Shown one piece after another: positions 1-7,562 of a stretch of 11,333 bases of DNA. The notes under the pieces were generated by a model, which saw only the letters and a list, made by a program, of their open reading frames with translations, did not search any database and had not been told where the DNA came from. The stretch covers positions 1 through 11,333 of the forward strand of contig JAFQVE010000519.1 in NCBI GenBank assembly GCA_017408185.1. The letters run 5' to 3'. Both the position numbers and the translations under genes were made by a program. Positions within the stretch are counted from its first letter, which is position 1. Each line of letters opens with the position of its first letter. Origin of the DNA: Oscillospiraceae bacterium (GTDB lineage Bacteria; Bacillota_A; Clostridia; Oscillospirales; JAAYXM01).

Positions 1-58
1 CCATCAACGCTGAAATTTCGGAGTATTGATAATTATTTCCAATTTGTTAAATTTATCC

Positions 59-87
59 TTGAAATATTCTCCCGTATGCGTTATAAT
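59..87 (+). promoter_or_regulatory. Vegetative (sigma-A type) promoter of the xpt operon
   Basis: The -35 hexamer TTGAAA lies at 59-64 and the -10 hexamer TATAAT at 82-87, with a 17-bp spacer. This is near-perfect for a housekeeping promoter. The start of transcription is expected around 93-95, giving a leader of about 34 nt before the xpt ATG. A weaker upstream possibility is TTGATA at 26-31 with TAAATT at 48-53. No purine riboswitch core is recognisable in the 127 bases before xpt. Confidence 0.8.
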
Positions 88-120
88 TAATTAACAACAA
101 TTTTCGACGCTATACGGGAG
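69..120. promoter_or_regulatory. Long inverted repeat spanning the xpt promoter and ribosome site
   Basis: CTCCCGTATGCG at 69-80 pairs with CGC-T-ATACGGGAG at 108-120: 12 pairs with one bulged T, extendable by T81-A107 and T82-G106. The left arm sits between the -35 and -10 boxes. The right arm includes the ribosome site GGGAG (116-120). It may be a DNA operator bracketing the -10 box. If transcription starts further upstream, it would form an RNA hairpin hiding the ribosome site. Function is inferred; the symmetry is directly visible. Confidence 0.55.
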
Positions 121-127
121 ATTACAT

Positions 128-703
128 ATGCAGCTTCTTGAAGAGAGAATACGGCGTGACGGTATCGTCCGCGAGGGCAACGTTCTTAAGGTTGACAGCT
201 TTTTAAACCATCAGATTGATGTTACGCTCTTAAATGAAATGGGGCGTGAGCTTCTCCGCCTGTTCGGGGATGACGGCGTTACAAAAATCCTCACCATTGA
301 AGCGTCGGGCATAGGCATTGCCTGCATCGCCGCGCAGTATTTTAATGTACCGGTTGTGTTTGCAAAAAAGGCGGCATCAAAGAACATCTCCGGAGATGTG
401 TATACAAGCCGTGTCCATTCCTTTACAAAGGATAAGTATTACGATGTTATGGTTTCGAAGGATTTTATCCATGCGGGTGACCGAGTGCTGATTATCGACG
501 ATTTTCTCGCAAAGGGCGCGGCTCTTATCGGGCTGTGCGATATTATCAATCAGGCGGGAGCAACAGTAGTCGGCGCGGGGATAGCTATCGAAAAGGCGTT
601 TCAGGACGGAGGAAAAAAGGTCCGTGATATGGGAATAAGGGTTGAAAGCCTTGCCCGTGTTGCGTCTATGTCGCCCGGGGGCGGTGTGGTATTTGCGGAA
701 TGA
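128..703 (+). CDS. xpt: Xanthine phosphoribosyltransferase
   Basis: This cytoplasmic purine-salvage enzyme converts xanthine plus PRPP to XMP and pyrophosphate (hypoxanthine/guanine may be weaker substrates). The 191-residue protein matches the usual Xpt length of about 190-195. The type I PRTase PRPP loop is [13 protein letters not shown] at residues 120-132, with the acidic pair D124-D125. The EASGIG segment at 58-63 and the SRVHSFTK stretch at 94-101 are also typical of the Xpt/PyrE-like PRTase fold. The start is ATG 128 with GGGAG at 116-120. It is the first gene of a run leading into a BMP-family lipoprotein and ABC importer, so the product likely traps imported purines as nucleotides. 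The assignment is strong; substrate preference is from family knowledge. Confidence 0.93.
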   Translation: MQLLEERIRRDGIVREGNVLKVDSFLNHQIDVTLLNEMGRELLRLFGDDGVTKILTIEASGIGIACIAAQYFNVPVVFAKKAASKNISGDVYTSRVHSFTKDKYYDVMVSKDFIHAGDRVLIIDDFLAKGAALIGLCDIINQAGATVVGAGIAIEKAFQDGGKKVRDMGIRVESLARVASMSPGGGVVFAE

Positions 704-722
704 TGCGCGATGTGCGCTTCAT
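700..722 (+). other. Hairpin between xpt and the lipoprotein gene
   Basis: ATGATGCGC (700-708) and GCGCTTCAT (714-722) form a 9-bp stem with one mismatch around a 5-nt loop. It overlaps the xpt stop codon and is followed by ATATTTT. It could be a weak attenuator or an RNA-processing or stability element that sets xpt against the abundant binding protein. It is not a convincing full terminator. Confidence 0.4.
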
Positions 723-746
723 CATATTTTAAGGAGGTCATAAATC

Positions 747-1859
747 ATGGCAAAAAAACTTTTGGCAATTCTCTTGGCAGCAGTAATGGTATTCGCATTT
801 GCAGCTTGTGCTCCGGCAGAGGTTGAGCAGGGCGAAGGTGGAGAAACCGCAGGTCTTGCACCGATTGCGAAGGAAGACGTTAAGGTCGGCTTCGTTTATA
901 TCGGCGACATCAACGACGGCGGTTACACCCAGGCTCACGACAAGGGCAGGCTTGCTCTTGAAGCAGCAGGCTTTGAGTGCCTTTACAAGGAAAACATCCC
1001 GGAATCCGCAGACTGTGAAGTAGCAGTTCGTGAGCTTGTTGACGCAGGCTGCAACGTTATCTTCACAACAAGCTTCGGTCATATGGATTACACAGAGACC
1101 GTTGCAAAGGAATATCCGGAAATCTACTTTAACCATGCAACGGGTTACAAAACTCTCCCGAATATGTGCAACTACATGGGCAGAGTTATCGAAGCGCGCT
1201 ACCTTGCAGGTATCGTTGCAGGTATGAAGACCGAGGCTAACAAGATCGGTTATGTTGCAGCAATGCAGATTCCTGAGTGCATCCGCGGTATCAACGCATT
1301 CACACTCGGCGTGCAGTCTGTAAATCCGGACGCAACCGTTGAGGTTGTCTGGACAAACACATGGTACGATCCGGCTATCGAGAAGCAGGCAGCTATTGAG
1401 CTTCTTGACAAGGGCTGTGACGTTATTGAGCAGCATCAGGACTCTCCGGCTCCGCAGCTTGCAGCTCAGGAAAAGGGCAAGTTTGCTATCGGCTACAACA
1501 CTCCGACTCCGGACGCAGCGCCGAAGGCATATCTCACCGCTCCGCTCTTCCATTGGGACAAGTTCTATGTTGACTGCGTAAACCGCGTTGTTGACGGAAC
1601 ATGGAAGCCTGAGGCATACTGGGAAGGTCTTGCATCCGGCTGGGTTGGTCTTGACGAGCTTTCAGACCTCTGTGCAGAAGGCACAGCTGAAAAGGTTGAG
1701 GCTGCAAAGCAGGGTATCATCGACGGCTCTCTCGTTCTCTTCTCCGGAGAGATTAAGGATCAGTCCGGCGCTGTAAAGCACCCGAACGGTATGACAAACG
1801 AGGAAATCTACAACATGAATTGGTTCATTGAAGGTGTCATCGGCACAATCAACGGCTAA
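747..1859 (+). CDS. BMP-family purine/nucleoside-binding lipoprotein of an ABC importer
   Basis: This is the extracellular substrate-binding component, anchored to the membrane by a lipid. Residues 1-21 form a lipoprotein signal: KK, a hydrophobic run, then the lipobox FAAC with the modified cysteine at C21. A short Gly/Glu-rich linker (22-40) leads into a PF02608 (Bmp/Med/PnrA) fold from about 45 to 335. VGFVYIGDINDGGYTQAHD at 47-65 resembles, from memory, the subgroup containing a Brucella purine-binding protein rather than classic PnrA, so nucleobases are possible ligands as well as nucleosides. The 370-residue length is normal. The ribosome site AAGGAGGT (731-738) is the strongest in the operon, and codon use looks highly biased, fitting abundant expression. 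B. subtilis NupN (YufN) is the functional analogue. Exact ligand is unknown. Confidence 0.9.
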   Translation: MAKKLLAILLAAVMVFAFAACAPAEVEQGEGGETAGLAPIAKEDVKVGFVYIGDINDGGYTQAHDKGRLALEAAGFECLYKENIPESADCEVAVRELVDAGCNVIFTTSFGHMDYTETVAKEYPEIYFNHATGYKTLPNMCNYMGRVIEARYLAGIVAGMKTEANKIGYVAAMQIPECIRGINAFTLGVQSVNPDATVEVVWTNTWYDPAIEKQAAIELLDKGCDVIEQHQDSPAPQLAAQEKGKFAIGYNTPTPDAAPKAYLTAPLFHWDKFYVDCVNRVVDGTWKPEAYWEGLASGWVGLDELSDLCAEGTAEKVEAAKQGIIDGSLVLFSGEIKDQSGAVKHPNGMTNEEIYNMNWFIEGVIGTING

Positions 1860-1872
1860 GAAATTATACAGA

Positions 1873-1901
1873 AGGGGGCTCGGAAGCCGAGCTCCCTTTT
1901 T
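1873..1901 (+). terminator. Intrinsic (probably partial) terminator after the lipoprotein gene
   Basis: AGGGGGCTCGG (1873-1883) pairs with CCGAGCTCCCT (1887-1897), including one G-T wobble, around a 3-nt AAG loop. A run of five T (1897-1901) follows. It lies inside an otherwise co-oriented transporter operon, so leaky termination would leave more lipoprotein than ATPase/permease message, a common arrangement for ABC importers. Confidence 0.75.
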
Positions 1902-1989
1902 AAAGTAATAAGTAAGAGTGAAGAGTGAAGAAGTAACGTTTCTCTTTTCACTGTTATTTATTATCCGAAGAGAAAGGACGTCGGTACAT

Positions 1990-3513
1990 ATGCAGAATGA
2001 TGTTTGCATCGAGATGCAGGGAATATGCAAATATTTCGGCACTGTTGCGGCAAATGAGAACGCGAGCCTTGAGGTGAAGCGCGGAGAAATCCATGCGCTC
2101 CTTGGCGAAAACGGTTCGGGAAAGAGCACGCTTATGAATATGCTTGCCGGGATATATTCTCCCGATGCAGGAACGATAAAAATTGAAGGTGAAGCAAAGC
2201 GCTTCGCCTCGCCGCACGACTCTCTTGCTGCCGGTATCGGTATGGTTCATCAGCACTTCAAGCTGGTTGAGGTTATGTCTGCCGCCCAGAATATTTCTGC
2301 CGGAAGCGAGCGGGGGATAATCCGCAGTCCCAAGAAAATAGAGGCAAAGGTGCGTGCGATATGCGAAAAATACGGTCTTGAGCTTGATCCGGCAAAGAAG
2401 GTATATAATATGTCCGTCGGAGAAAAGCAGACCGTGGAAATCGTAAAGATGCTTTACCGCGGCGCAAGTATGTTTATTCTTGATGAGCCGACGGCTGTTC
2501 TTACCCCGCAGGAAGCAGAAATCCTGTTTGATATTCTGCGCAATATGAAAAAGCTCGGCTGTGCGATTATCATAATCACTCATAAGCTGAATGAGGTTAT
2601 GGAGATAAGTGACCGCGTTACCGTTCTGCGCAACGGCGCAACCATAGGCACGGTGAACACCTCCGAAACAAACCCACGGCTTCTTACAGAAATGATGGTC
2701 GGAAAGTCGGTTGAGCTTAAAATCACGCGTGAGGAACCAAAGCGATCGGAAAAACCTGTTCTTGAGGTGTCGGAGCTGTCCTGTCAGAATGAGCTTGGGC
2801 GAAATATGCTCCGCGGGATGAGCTTTTCTGTTTACGGCGGTGAGATATTCGGAGTTGCGGGAATTGCGGGAAGCGGTCAGAAGGAGCTTTGTGAAATCAT
2901 TGCCGGTATGGAAAAATCAAGCGGCGGCAGCGTGAAGTTTCTTGATGAAGAAATTCTCGGGTTGTCACCTATAGATATCTTACGCCGCGGTGTGAGTATG
3001 TCGTTTGTTCCGGAGGACAGGCTCGGCATGGGGCTTGTTGCGGGAATGGACATAACAAACAATGTTCTTCTCCGTTCATTCCGCAAGAATAAGGGTGTTT
3101 TTGTGGACAGAAAGGAAAGCCGCCGCCGCGCGGAAGAGATTGTGGAGCGTTATGATGTCAAAACACCGTCCGTCAATCATATTCTGAGGAAGCTCTCTGG
3201 CGGAAATATCCAGAAGGTTCTTCTCGGACGCGAGGTAGAGCTCAATCCGAAGCTGCTTATCACGGCTTACCCCGTCCGTGGTCTTGATATCGGCGCATCG
3301 TATAACATATATGACATTCTCAACGCTCAGAAAAAGGCGGGCGTTGCCGTGCTATTCATCGGCGAGGATCTTGACGTTCTGCTTGCGTTGTGTGACAGAC
3401 TGCTCGTTCTTCACGACGGTGCGGTTATGGATATCGTTGACCCCAAGACAATTACAAAGGAAGAGATCGGGCTTCTTATGCTCGGTCACCGTCCGGAAAA
3501 GGAGGCGCACTGA
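1990..3513 (+). CDS. Double-domain ABC transporter ATPase for nucleoside/purine import (NupO-like)
   Basis: This cytoplasmic ATPase powers the adjacent permeases. The 507-residue protein has two fused ABC domains. Domain 1 has Walker A GENGSGKST (39-47), signature SVGEKQ (142-147), Walker B MFILDEPTA (161-169) and H-loop His198. Domain 2 (about 257-500) has GIAGSGQKE in place of Walker A and signature LSGGNIQK (402-409). Its Walker B is atypical, ITAYPVRGLDIG (424-435), and the H-loop position reads GEDLD (458-462). Domain 2 is probably ATPase-poor, which is usual for this sugar/nucleoside family. I start at ATG 1990, preceded by AAAGGA (1973-1978) and giving the usual N-terminus. An in-frame GTG at 1918 would add 24 unrelated residues with no clear ribosome site. 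The stop overlaps the next ATG. Confidence 0.9.
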   Translation: MQNDVCIEMQGICKYFGTVAANENASLEVKRGEIHALLGENGSGKSTLMNMLAGIYSPDAGTIKIEGEAKRFASPHDSLAAGIGMVHQHFKLVEVMSAAQNISAGSERGIIRSPKKIEAKVRAICEKYGLELDPAKKVYNMSVGEKQTVEIVKMLYRGASMFILDEPTAVLTPQEAEILFDILRNMKKLGCAIIIITHKLNEVMEISDRVTVLRNGATIGTVNTSETNPRLLTEMMVGKSVELKITREEPKRSEKPVLEVSELSCQNELGRNMLRGMSFSVYGGEIFGVAGIAGSGQKELCEIIAGMEKSSGGSVKFLDEEILGLSPIDILRRGVSMSFVPEDRLGMGLVAGMDITNNVLLRSFRKNKGVFVDRKESRRRAEEIVERYDVKTPSVNHILRKLSGGNIQKVLLGREVELNPKLLITAYPVRGLDIGASYNIYDILNAQKKAGVAVLFIGEDLDVLLALCDRLLVLHDGAVMDIVDPKTITKEEIGLLMLGHRPEKEAH

Positions 3514-4565
3514 TGTTTCGAATAGTAAAAAAGCCGGAGCTAAGCCCCGGCCGCGCAGTCGCGGCACAGCTTTTTGCCGTTGCTGCGGCGCTTCTTGCCG
3601 CGGCGGTAATTGTTGCTCTGCTCGGCTATAATCCGTTTGAGTTTTACGGAAATCTCGTAAAAGGTGCGCTCGGTTCTGTCTACCGTGTCCGCGCTACCTT
3701 CAATAAGGCGATTCCGCTTGTTATTCTTTCGCTCGGCACGCTTATTGCGTTTAAAATGAAGTTCTGGAATATCGGTGCCGAGGGGCAGATGTGCATGGGT
3801 GCATTCGGTGCGGCGTATTTTGCGCTTAATTTCTCGCATCTTCCCGCCCCCGTGCTTCTTCCGCTCATGGCACTTGCAGGTCTTGTCTGCGGCGGAATAT
3901 GGGCGCTTATTCCCGCACTGCTGAAGACAAAATTCGGCACCAGTGAAACGCTAGTAACGCTTATGCTTAACTATGTCGCACTGCGGTGGATAACTTATCT
4001 TCAGTACGGTCCGTGGCGCGAGGACGGCGGTATGCCTAAAATTGCAACGTTTGAGGCAAATGCAGTTTTACCGAGCGTTTTCGGGATACATATCGGTTGG
4101 ATAATCGCGCTTCTTCTTACGCTTTTAGTGTACATTCTCATGACGCGCACAAAGTTCGGATATGAGATATCGGTGTTGGGTGAGAGCACCGCAACGGCAC
4201 GCTATGCCGGCATCAACGTAAACAAAACGGTTGTCATTGCAATTATGCTTTCCGGCGCGCTCTGCGGGCTTGCGGGAATGATTCAGTCTTCTGCTGTTGA
4301 AAAGACGCTTACGGAGCAGTTTACCGGCGGTCTTGGCTTTACCGCAGTTATAACAACTTATCTTGCGCGGCTTTCTGCACCGGCAGTCATCATCACATCG
4401 TTTTTGTTTGCAATACTGCTTGCGGGAGGAAGCTTCCTTGAAACGTCAATGCGAATCCCGATTTCGATGATATATGCACTGCAGGCGGTAATTATATTCT
4501 TCGTTCTTGGCAGTGAGTTCTTCTTAAATTACAAGATTGTCCGCCGTGCGGGGAAAGGAGCGTAA
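3513..4565 (+). CDS. ABC transporter permease, BPD_transp_2 family (NupP-like)
   Basis: This is one of two membrane subunits forming the nucleoside/purine channel. The 350 residues are mostly hydrophobic helices (about 8-10), with a first segment at about 17-38. The stretch after it, GYNPFEFYGNLVKGALGS (38-55), is typical of the YufP/NupP side of the PF02653 family. The loop WNIGAEGQMCMGAFGAAY and the later TARYAGINVNK region are family hallmarks, the latter near the ATPase-coupling loop. The start ATG overlaps the upstream stop (TGATG), and a strong AAAAGGAGG (3497-3505) lies inside the ATPase gene's end, so the two are probably translationally coupled. Substrate is inferred from operon context. 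Confidence 0.9.
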   Translation: MFRIVKKPELSPGRAVAAQLFAVAAALLAAAVIVALLGYNPFEFYGNLVKGALGSVYRVRATFNKAIPLVILSLGTLIAFKMKFWNIGAEGQMCMGAFGAAYFALNFSHLPAPVLLPLMALAGLVCGGIWALIPALLKTKFGTSETLVTLMLNYVALRWITYLQYGPWREDGGMPKIATFEANAVLPSVFGIHIGWIIALLLTLLVYILMTRTKFGYEISVLGESTATARYAGINVNKTVVIAIMLSGALCGLAGMIQSSAVEKTLTEQFTGGLGFTAVITTYLARLSAPAVIITSFLFAILLAGGSFLETSMRIPISMIYALQAVIIFFVLGSEFFLNYKIVRRAGKGA

Positions 4566-4570
4566 AGAAA

Positions 4571-5536
4571 ATGGGAGAATTTCTTATTTCTGCGGCACTG
4601 TTTCTGCAGGTAACGGCATCGCTCGGAACACACGTTCTTCTCGGCACTCTCGGCGGAATTCTGACCGAAAAGGTCGGCAATACCTGCCTTGGTATTGAGG
4701 GTATGATGCTTCTTGGCGCTTCAACGGGTTTCCTTGTGGCGTACAATACGGGAAACGCGCTTCTTGCGGTTCTGGCATCGGGCGCGGCAGGTGCGCTCGG
4801 CGCACTGATTTACGCCATCATAACGGTTTCGCTCCGCGGCAATCAGGTTGTCACCGGTCTTGCGCTTACAACCTTCGGAAGCGGCGCGGCAGGGCTTATC
4901 GGTATGTCGATATCAGGCAAAAGCCTGCCGGACTCCATAAATGCTGTGCTTGGTATTCATAAAACTCCGGTGCTTTCCGATATCCCGCTTGTCGGCAAGA
5001 TGCTTTTTGAGCAGAGCCCGTTTGTTTTGGGCGCAATCATCACGGCTGTTATCATCTATATTTATTTTAAAAAGACAAATATAGGTCTCAATGCACGCGT
5101 GGTGGGCGAGAGCCCCGCTGCTGCGGATGCATCGGGCATAAACGTAACCCTTCATAAGTATGTCCACACGGTGCTCGGAGGTTTCCTCTGCGGTGTCGGC
5201 GGCGGATACTACTCTATGGTATACGTCGGAAGATGGCAGATTGACCTTACCGCCGGAGCAGGCTGGATTTCCGTTGCTCTCATAATCTTTGCTATGTGGA
5301 ATCCGCTTCGTGCAATCCTCGGCGCTTATCTCTTTGGTGCGGTGCGCGGACTTACATTCAAGCTTCAGGGAGGACTTGTCCTTTTCGGACAGACAATAAC
5401 GTTCAGCGCACAGCTTCTTGATATGGCACCGTATATCGTTACGGTTCTGGTTCTGCTCTTTATAACCATGCGTAACAAGAGGGAATATCAGGCACCGGCA
5501 TCGCTCGGTACACCGTATTTCAGAGAAAACAGGTGA
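4571..5536 (+). CDS. ABC transporter permease, BPD_transp_2 family (NupQ-like)
   Basis: This is the second membrane subunit, pairing with the preceding permease as a heterodimer. It has 321 residues with about 8-9 hydrophobic segments. The N-terminal motif TEKVGNTCLGIEGMMLLGAS corresponds to the SERsGvvNlGlEGmM signature of NupQ/YufQ-type permeases. VGESPAAADASGINV is the coupling-loop region that parallels STATARYAGINV in the partner. It starts 5 nt after the previous stop, with AAAGGAG (4554-4560) overlapping the end of that gene. It is the last gene of the importer operon and is followed by a terminator. Confidence 0.9.
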   Translation: MGEFLISAALFLQVTASLGTHVLLGTLGGILTEKVGNTCLGIEGMMLLGASTGFLVAYNTGNALLAVLASGAAGALGALIYAIITVSLRGNQVVTGLALTTFGSGAAGLIGMSISGKSLPDSINAVLGIHKTPVLSDIPLVGKMLFEQSPFVLGAIITAVIIYIYFKKTNIGLNARVVGESPAAADASGINVTLHKYVHTVLGGFLCGVGGGYYSMVYVGRWQIDLTAGAGWISVALIIFAMWNPLRAILGAYLFGAVRGLTFKLQGGLVLFGQTITFSAQLLDMAPYIVTVLVLLFITMRNKREYQAPASLGTPYFRENR

Positions 5537-5571
5537 CGGTTTACTAATCCGAAAAACAGAAAAAGTCAGAT

Positions 5572-5608
5572 AAAACAGACGGAGTAAAAATTGCCCCGCC
5601 TGTTTTTT
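5572..5608 (+). terminator. Rho-independent terminator of the xpt-importer operon
   Basis: AAAACAGACGG (5572-5582) pairs with CCGCCTGTTTT (5596-5606) with a single A-C mismatch around a 13-nt loop. The downstream arm runs into six T (5603-5608). It lies 35 nt after the last permease stop and closes the operon. Confidence 0.8.
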
Positions 5609-5654
5609 GTTGTTTCCGCAGTTTTGACGGCAGAATAAAGCTATGACAAAATTA

Positions 5655-5683
5655 TTGAAATTTGACAAAAAACAGGATATAAT
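5655..5683 (+). promoter_or_regulatory. Vegetative promoter of the Na+/phosphate cotransporter gene
   Basis: TTGAAA at 5655-5660 and TATAAT at 5678-5683 are separated by 17 bp, the same hexamers and spacing as the xpt promoter. A TTGACA at 5662-5667 is too close to the -10 box to serve with it. Expected transcription start is near 5690. No clear phosphate-regulon (PhoP) direct repeats are seen. Confidence 0.75.
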
Positions 5684-5736
5684 ATATTCGGTGAAAATTT
5701 GGAAAAATAGAAGAAAGAAACGAAAGGAAAAAGAAA

Positions 5737-7482
5737 ATGGACATTTTTGACATTCTCACGATGCTTGGAGGGCTCTGCCTTTTCCTGTTTGGTATGGACG
5801 TTATGGGTCAGGCACTTGAGCGTCGCGCGGGCGGTGCCCTGCGCACGCTGCTCGGACGGCTTACATCAAACCGGCTTGCGGGGTTGCTTACAGGCCTTTG
5901 TGTAACGGCGGTTATTCAAAGCTCGTCGGCGACAACGGTTATGGTTGTCGGCTTTGTAAACTCAGCGCTTATGACCTTGCGTCAGGCGATAGGTGTTATA
6001 ATGGGCGCAAATATCGGAACAACGGTTACTGCGTGGATTCTCTCGCTTGGCGGAATAAGCGGAGATAACTTGCTGCTCCAGCTTTTGAAGCCGACGTCGT
6101 TCACGCCGGTGCTTGCACTTATCGGTATTATAATGACGATGACCGGAAAAGGCAGCAAAAGGCGTGACACCGGGACAATTCTTTTAGGCTTTGCAACGCT
6201 TATGTTCGGTATGGATACAATGAGCGACGCAGTTTCCGGTCTTGCAGACGTTCCGGCATTTCAGCAGATGTTTATTCTGTTCAAAAACCCGATTCTCGGC
6301 GTGCTTGCAGGTGCAGTTCTTACGGCAATAATCCAGTCAAGCTCCGCATCTGTCGGTATTTTGCAGGCGCTTGCCGTAACGGGACAGGTCTCGCTCGGCG
6401 CGGCAATACCGATAATTATGGGACAGAACATTGGTACGTGTATTACAGCACTTCTCTCGTCATTTGGAACAAACAAAAACGCAAGGCGTGCCGCGCTTGT
6501 GCACTTATCCTTTAACGTTATCGGAACAACGCTTTGCCTGATACTTTTCAGCGTTGTAAAATACTTGTTTATGCCGCCGTTGTTTGACAGCGCGGCGAAC
6601 TTCATCAGCATCGCAGTTGCGCACTCGGTGTTCAATGTTTTCTGTACGGTTGTATTGTTCCCGATGGCGGGATTTCTCGAAAAACTCGTTATTCGCCTTG
6701 TGCCGGACAGCAAGGAAAAGGATGCCGTTGCAGAGCTTGATGAGCGTCTGCTTGCAACGCCGCCAATCGCGCTCCAGCGCTCTCATAATCTCGTTGTTGA
6801 GATGATGGAGGCATCGCTTTCCGCTCTCCGTGGTGGTATAAAATCGCTTCGCGGATATTCTTCAGAGCTTGCAGAGGAGATTTGTGCGGCTGAGGAAAAG
6901 ACCGACCATTACGAGGATATTTTAGGAACATATCTTGTAAAGCTGAGTTCACGGCAGATATCCGCATCGGATAATGCAGAAGCGGCAAAGCTTTTGCGTA
7001 TGATAGGTGACTTTGAGAGAATTTCCGACCACGGTGTGAATCTTTTAAAATCTGCCGAGGAAATGAATGAGAAAAAGATTAAATTCACAGAAGCTGCAGA
7101 GGGCGAGCTTGATGTAATCCTGGGTGCGGCAAATGAGATTTTAGAGCTTACACACCGCGCGTTTGCCGATAACGATATTGATGCGGCACTAAGCGTAGAG
7201 CCGCTTGAGCAGGTGATAGACATTCTCAAAGAGAAGCTCCGTGCACAGCATATCGGACGGATGCAACGGGGAGAGTGTACAATTGATGCGGGATTTGTCT
7301 GGTCAGACCTTCTCACGAATATAGGCAGAACGTCAGACCACTGCTCAAATATTGCCGCGTGCGTAATAGATATGGCAAGCAACAATATGAATCTTCACGA
7401 GTCTATCCGCGCCTTCCGCAACGAAAGCCCGGATTTCCGTACAAAGTTTGAAGAATATTCAAAGAAATATACAATTGCATAA
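5737..7482 (+). CDS. Na+/phosphate cotransporter family protein with C-terminal PhoU-like domain
   Basis: This inner-membrane protein is predicted to move phosphate with sodium (NptA/YjbB-like; in some bacteria such proteins export phosphate). The 581 residues hold two inverted Na_Pi_cotrans (PF02690) repeats within about 1-320. Repeat 1 has QSSSAT (61-66) and GANIGTT (90-96). Repeat 2 has QSSSAS (200-205) and GQNIGT (229-234). The doubled QSSS signature is the substrate/ion-binding hallmark. From about 345 to 575 the protein turns into soluble alpha-helices with paired acidic positions such as IGDFERISDHGVNLL, as in PhoU. Start ATG 5737 follows AAAGGA (5723-5728). It is monocistronic. The transport direction cannot be read from sequence. 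Confidence 0.92.
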   Translation: MDIFDILTMLGGLCLFLFGMDVMGQALERRAGGALRTLLGRLTSNRLAGLLTGLCVTAVIQSSSATTVMVVGFVNSALMTLRQAIGVIMGANIGTTVTAWILSLGGISGDNLLLQLLKPTSFTPVLALIGIIMTMTGKGSKRRDTGTILLGFATLMFGMDTMSDAVSGLADVPAFQQMFILFKNPILGVLAGAVLTAIIQSSSASVGILQALAVTGQVSLGAAIPIIMGQNIGTCITALLSSFGTNKNARRAALVHLSFNVIGTTLCLILFSVVKYLFMPPLFDSAANFISIAVAHSVFNVFCTVVLFPMAGFLEKLVIRLVPDSKEKDAVAELDERLLATPPIALQRSHNLVVEMMEASLSALRGGIKSLRGYSSELAEEICAAEEKTDHYEDILGTYLVKLSSRQISASDNAEAAKLLRMIGDFERISDHGVNLLKSAEEMNEKKIKFTEAAEGELDVILGAANEILELTHRAFADNDIDAALSVEPLEQVIDILKEKLRAQHIGRMQRGECTIDAGFVWSDLLTNIGRTSDHCSNIAACVIDMASNNMNLHESIRAFRNESPDFRTKFEEYSKKYTIA

Positions 7483-7502
7483 AGCGAAAACATCCGCTTT
7501 TT
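7481..7502 (+). terminator. Terminator of the Na+/phosphate cotransporter gene
   Basis: AAAGCG (7481-7486) pairs with CGCTTT (7495-7500) around an 8-nt loop, and the arm continues into five T (7498-7502). The stem is short and begins within the stop codon. It may act together with the large palindrome that follows. Confidence 0.55.
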
Positions 7503-7503
7503 A

Positions 7504-7545
7504 TGATATGCACCCCAAAAGTGTTCAACTTTGGGGTGCATATCA
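7504..7545. repeat. 16-bp perfect palindrome between convergent genes, resembling IS-element ends
   Basis: The arms 7504-7519 (TGATATGCACCCCAAA) and 7530-7545 are perfect inverted copies around a 10-nt centre. There is no T-run on either side, so it is not a classical intrinsic terminator. Each arm, read inward, begins TG and contains CACCCCAAA followed by a GTT-AC-like core, which resembles my recollection of termini of IS3/IS150-family elements. It could be a residual or miniature element, or simply a stem that blocks read-through between the convergent cotransporter and fic genes. Confidence 0.6.
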
Positions 7546-7562
7546 GTCCTCGTTGGTCATTT
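7545..7562. repeat. Direct repeat copy 1 flanking fic
   Basis: AGTCCTCGTTGG-T-CATTT at 7545-7562 recurs as AGTCCTCGTTGG-CATTT at 8704-8720, differing by one inserted base. This copy overlaps the fic stop codon (TCA at 7557-7559 on this strand). The 12-mer core alone could be a chance match, but the aligned extension makes shared origin plausible. Confidence 0.45.

Noticed and set aside
1..127. Purine riboswitch upstream of xpt
   Set aside because: None of the conserved loop or junction elements of the purine aptamer is present; only the promoter and an unrelated inverted repeat are visible.
738..1553. 271-codon open frame on the minus strand inside the lipoprotein gene
   Set aside because: It is fully antisense to a well-supported gene, is rich in Cys/Val/Asn as expected from complementary codons, and has no ribosome site or family resemblance.
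1918..1989. Longer GTG start for the ABC ATPase
   Set aside because: The extra 24 residues do not fit the family N-terminus, no ribosome site precedes GTG 1918, and ATG 1990 has AAAGGA upstream.
4913..5668. 251-codon minus-strand open frame across the second permease gene and its terminator
   Set aside because: It is antisense to a clear permease gene, runs through its terminator, and its translation resembles no protein family.
5662..5683. TTGACA at 5662-5667 as the -35 box for the cotransporter gene
   Set aside because: It lies only 10 bp from the TATAAT, too close; TTGAAA at 5655-5660 gives the correct 17-bp spacer.
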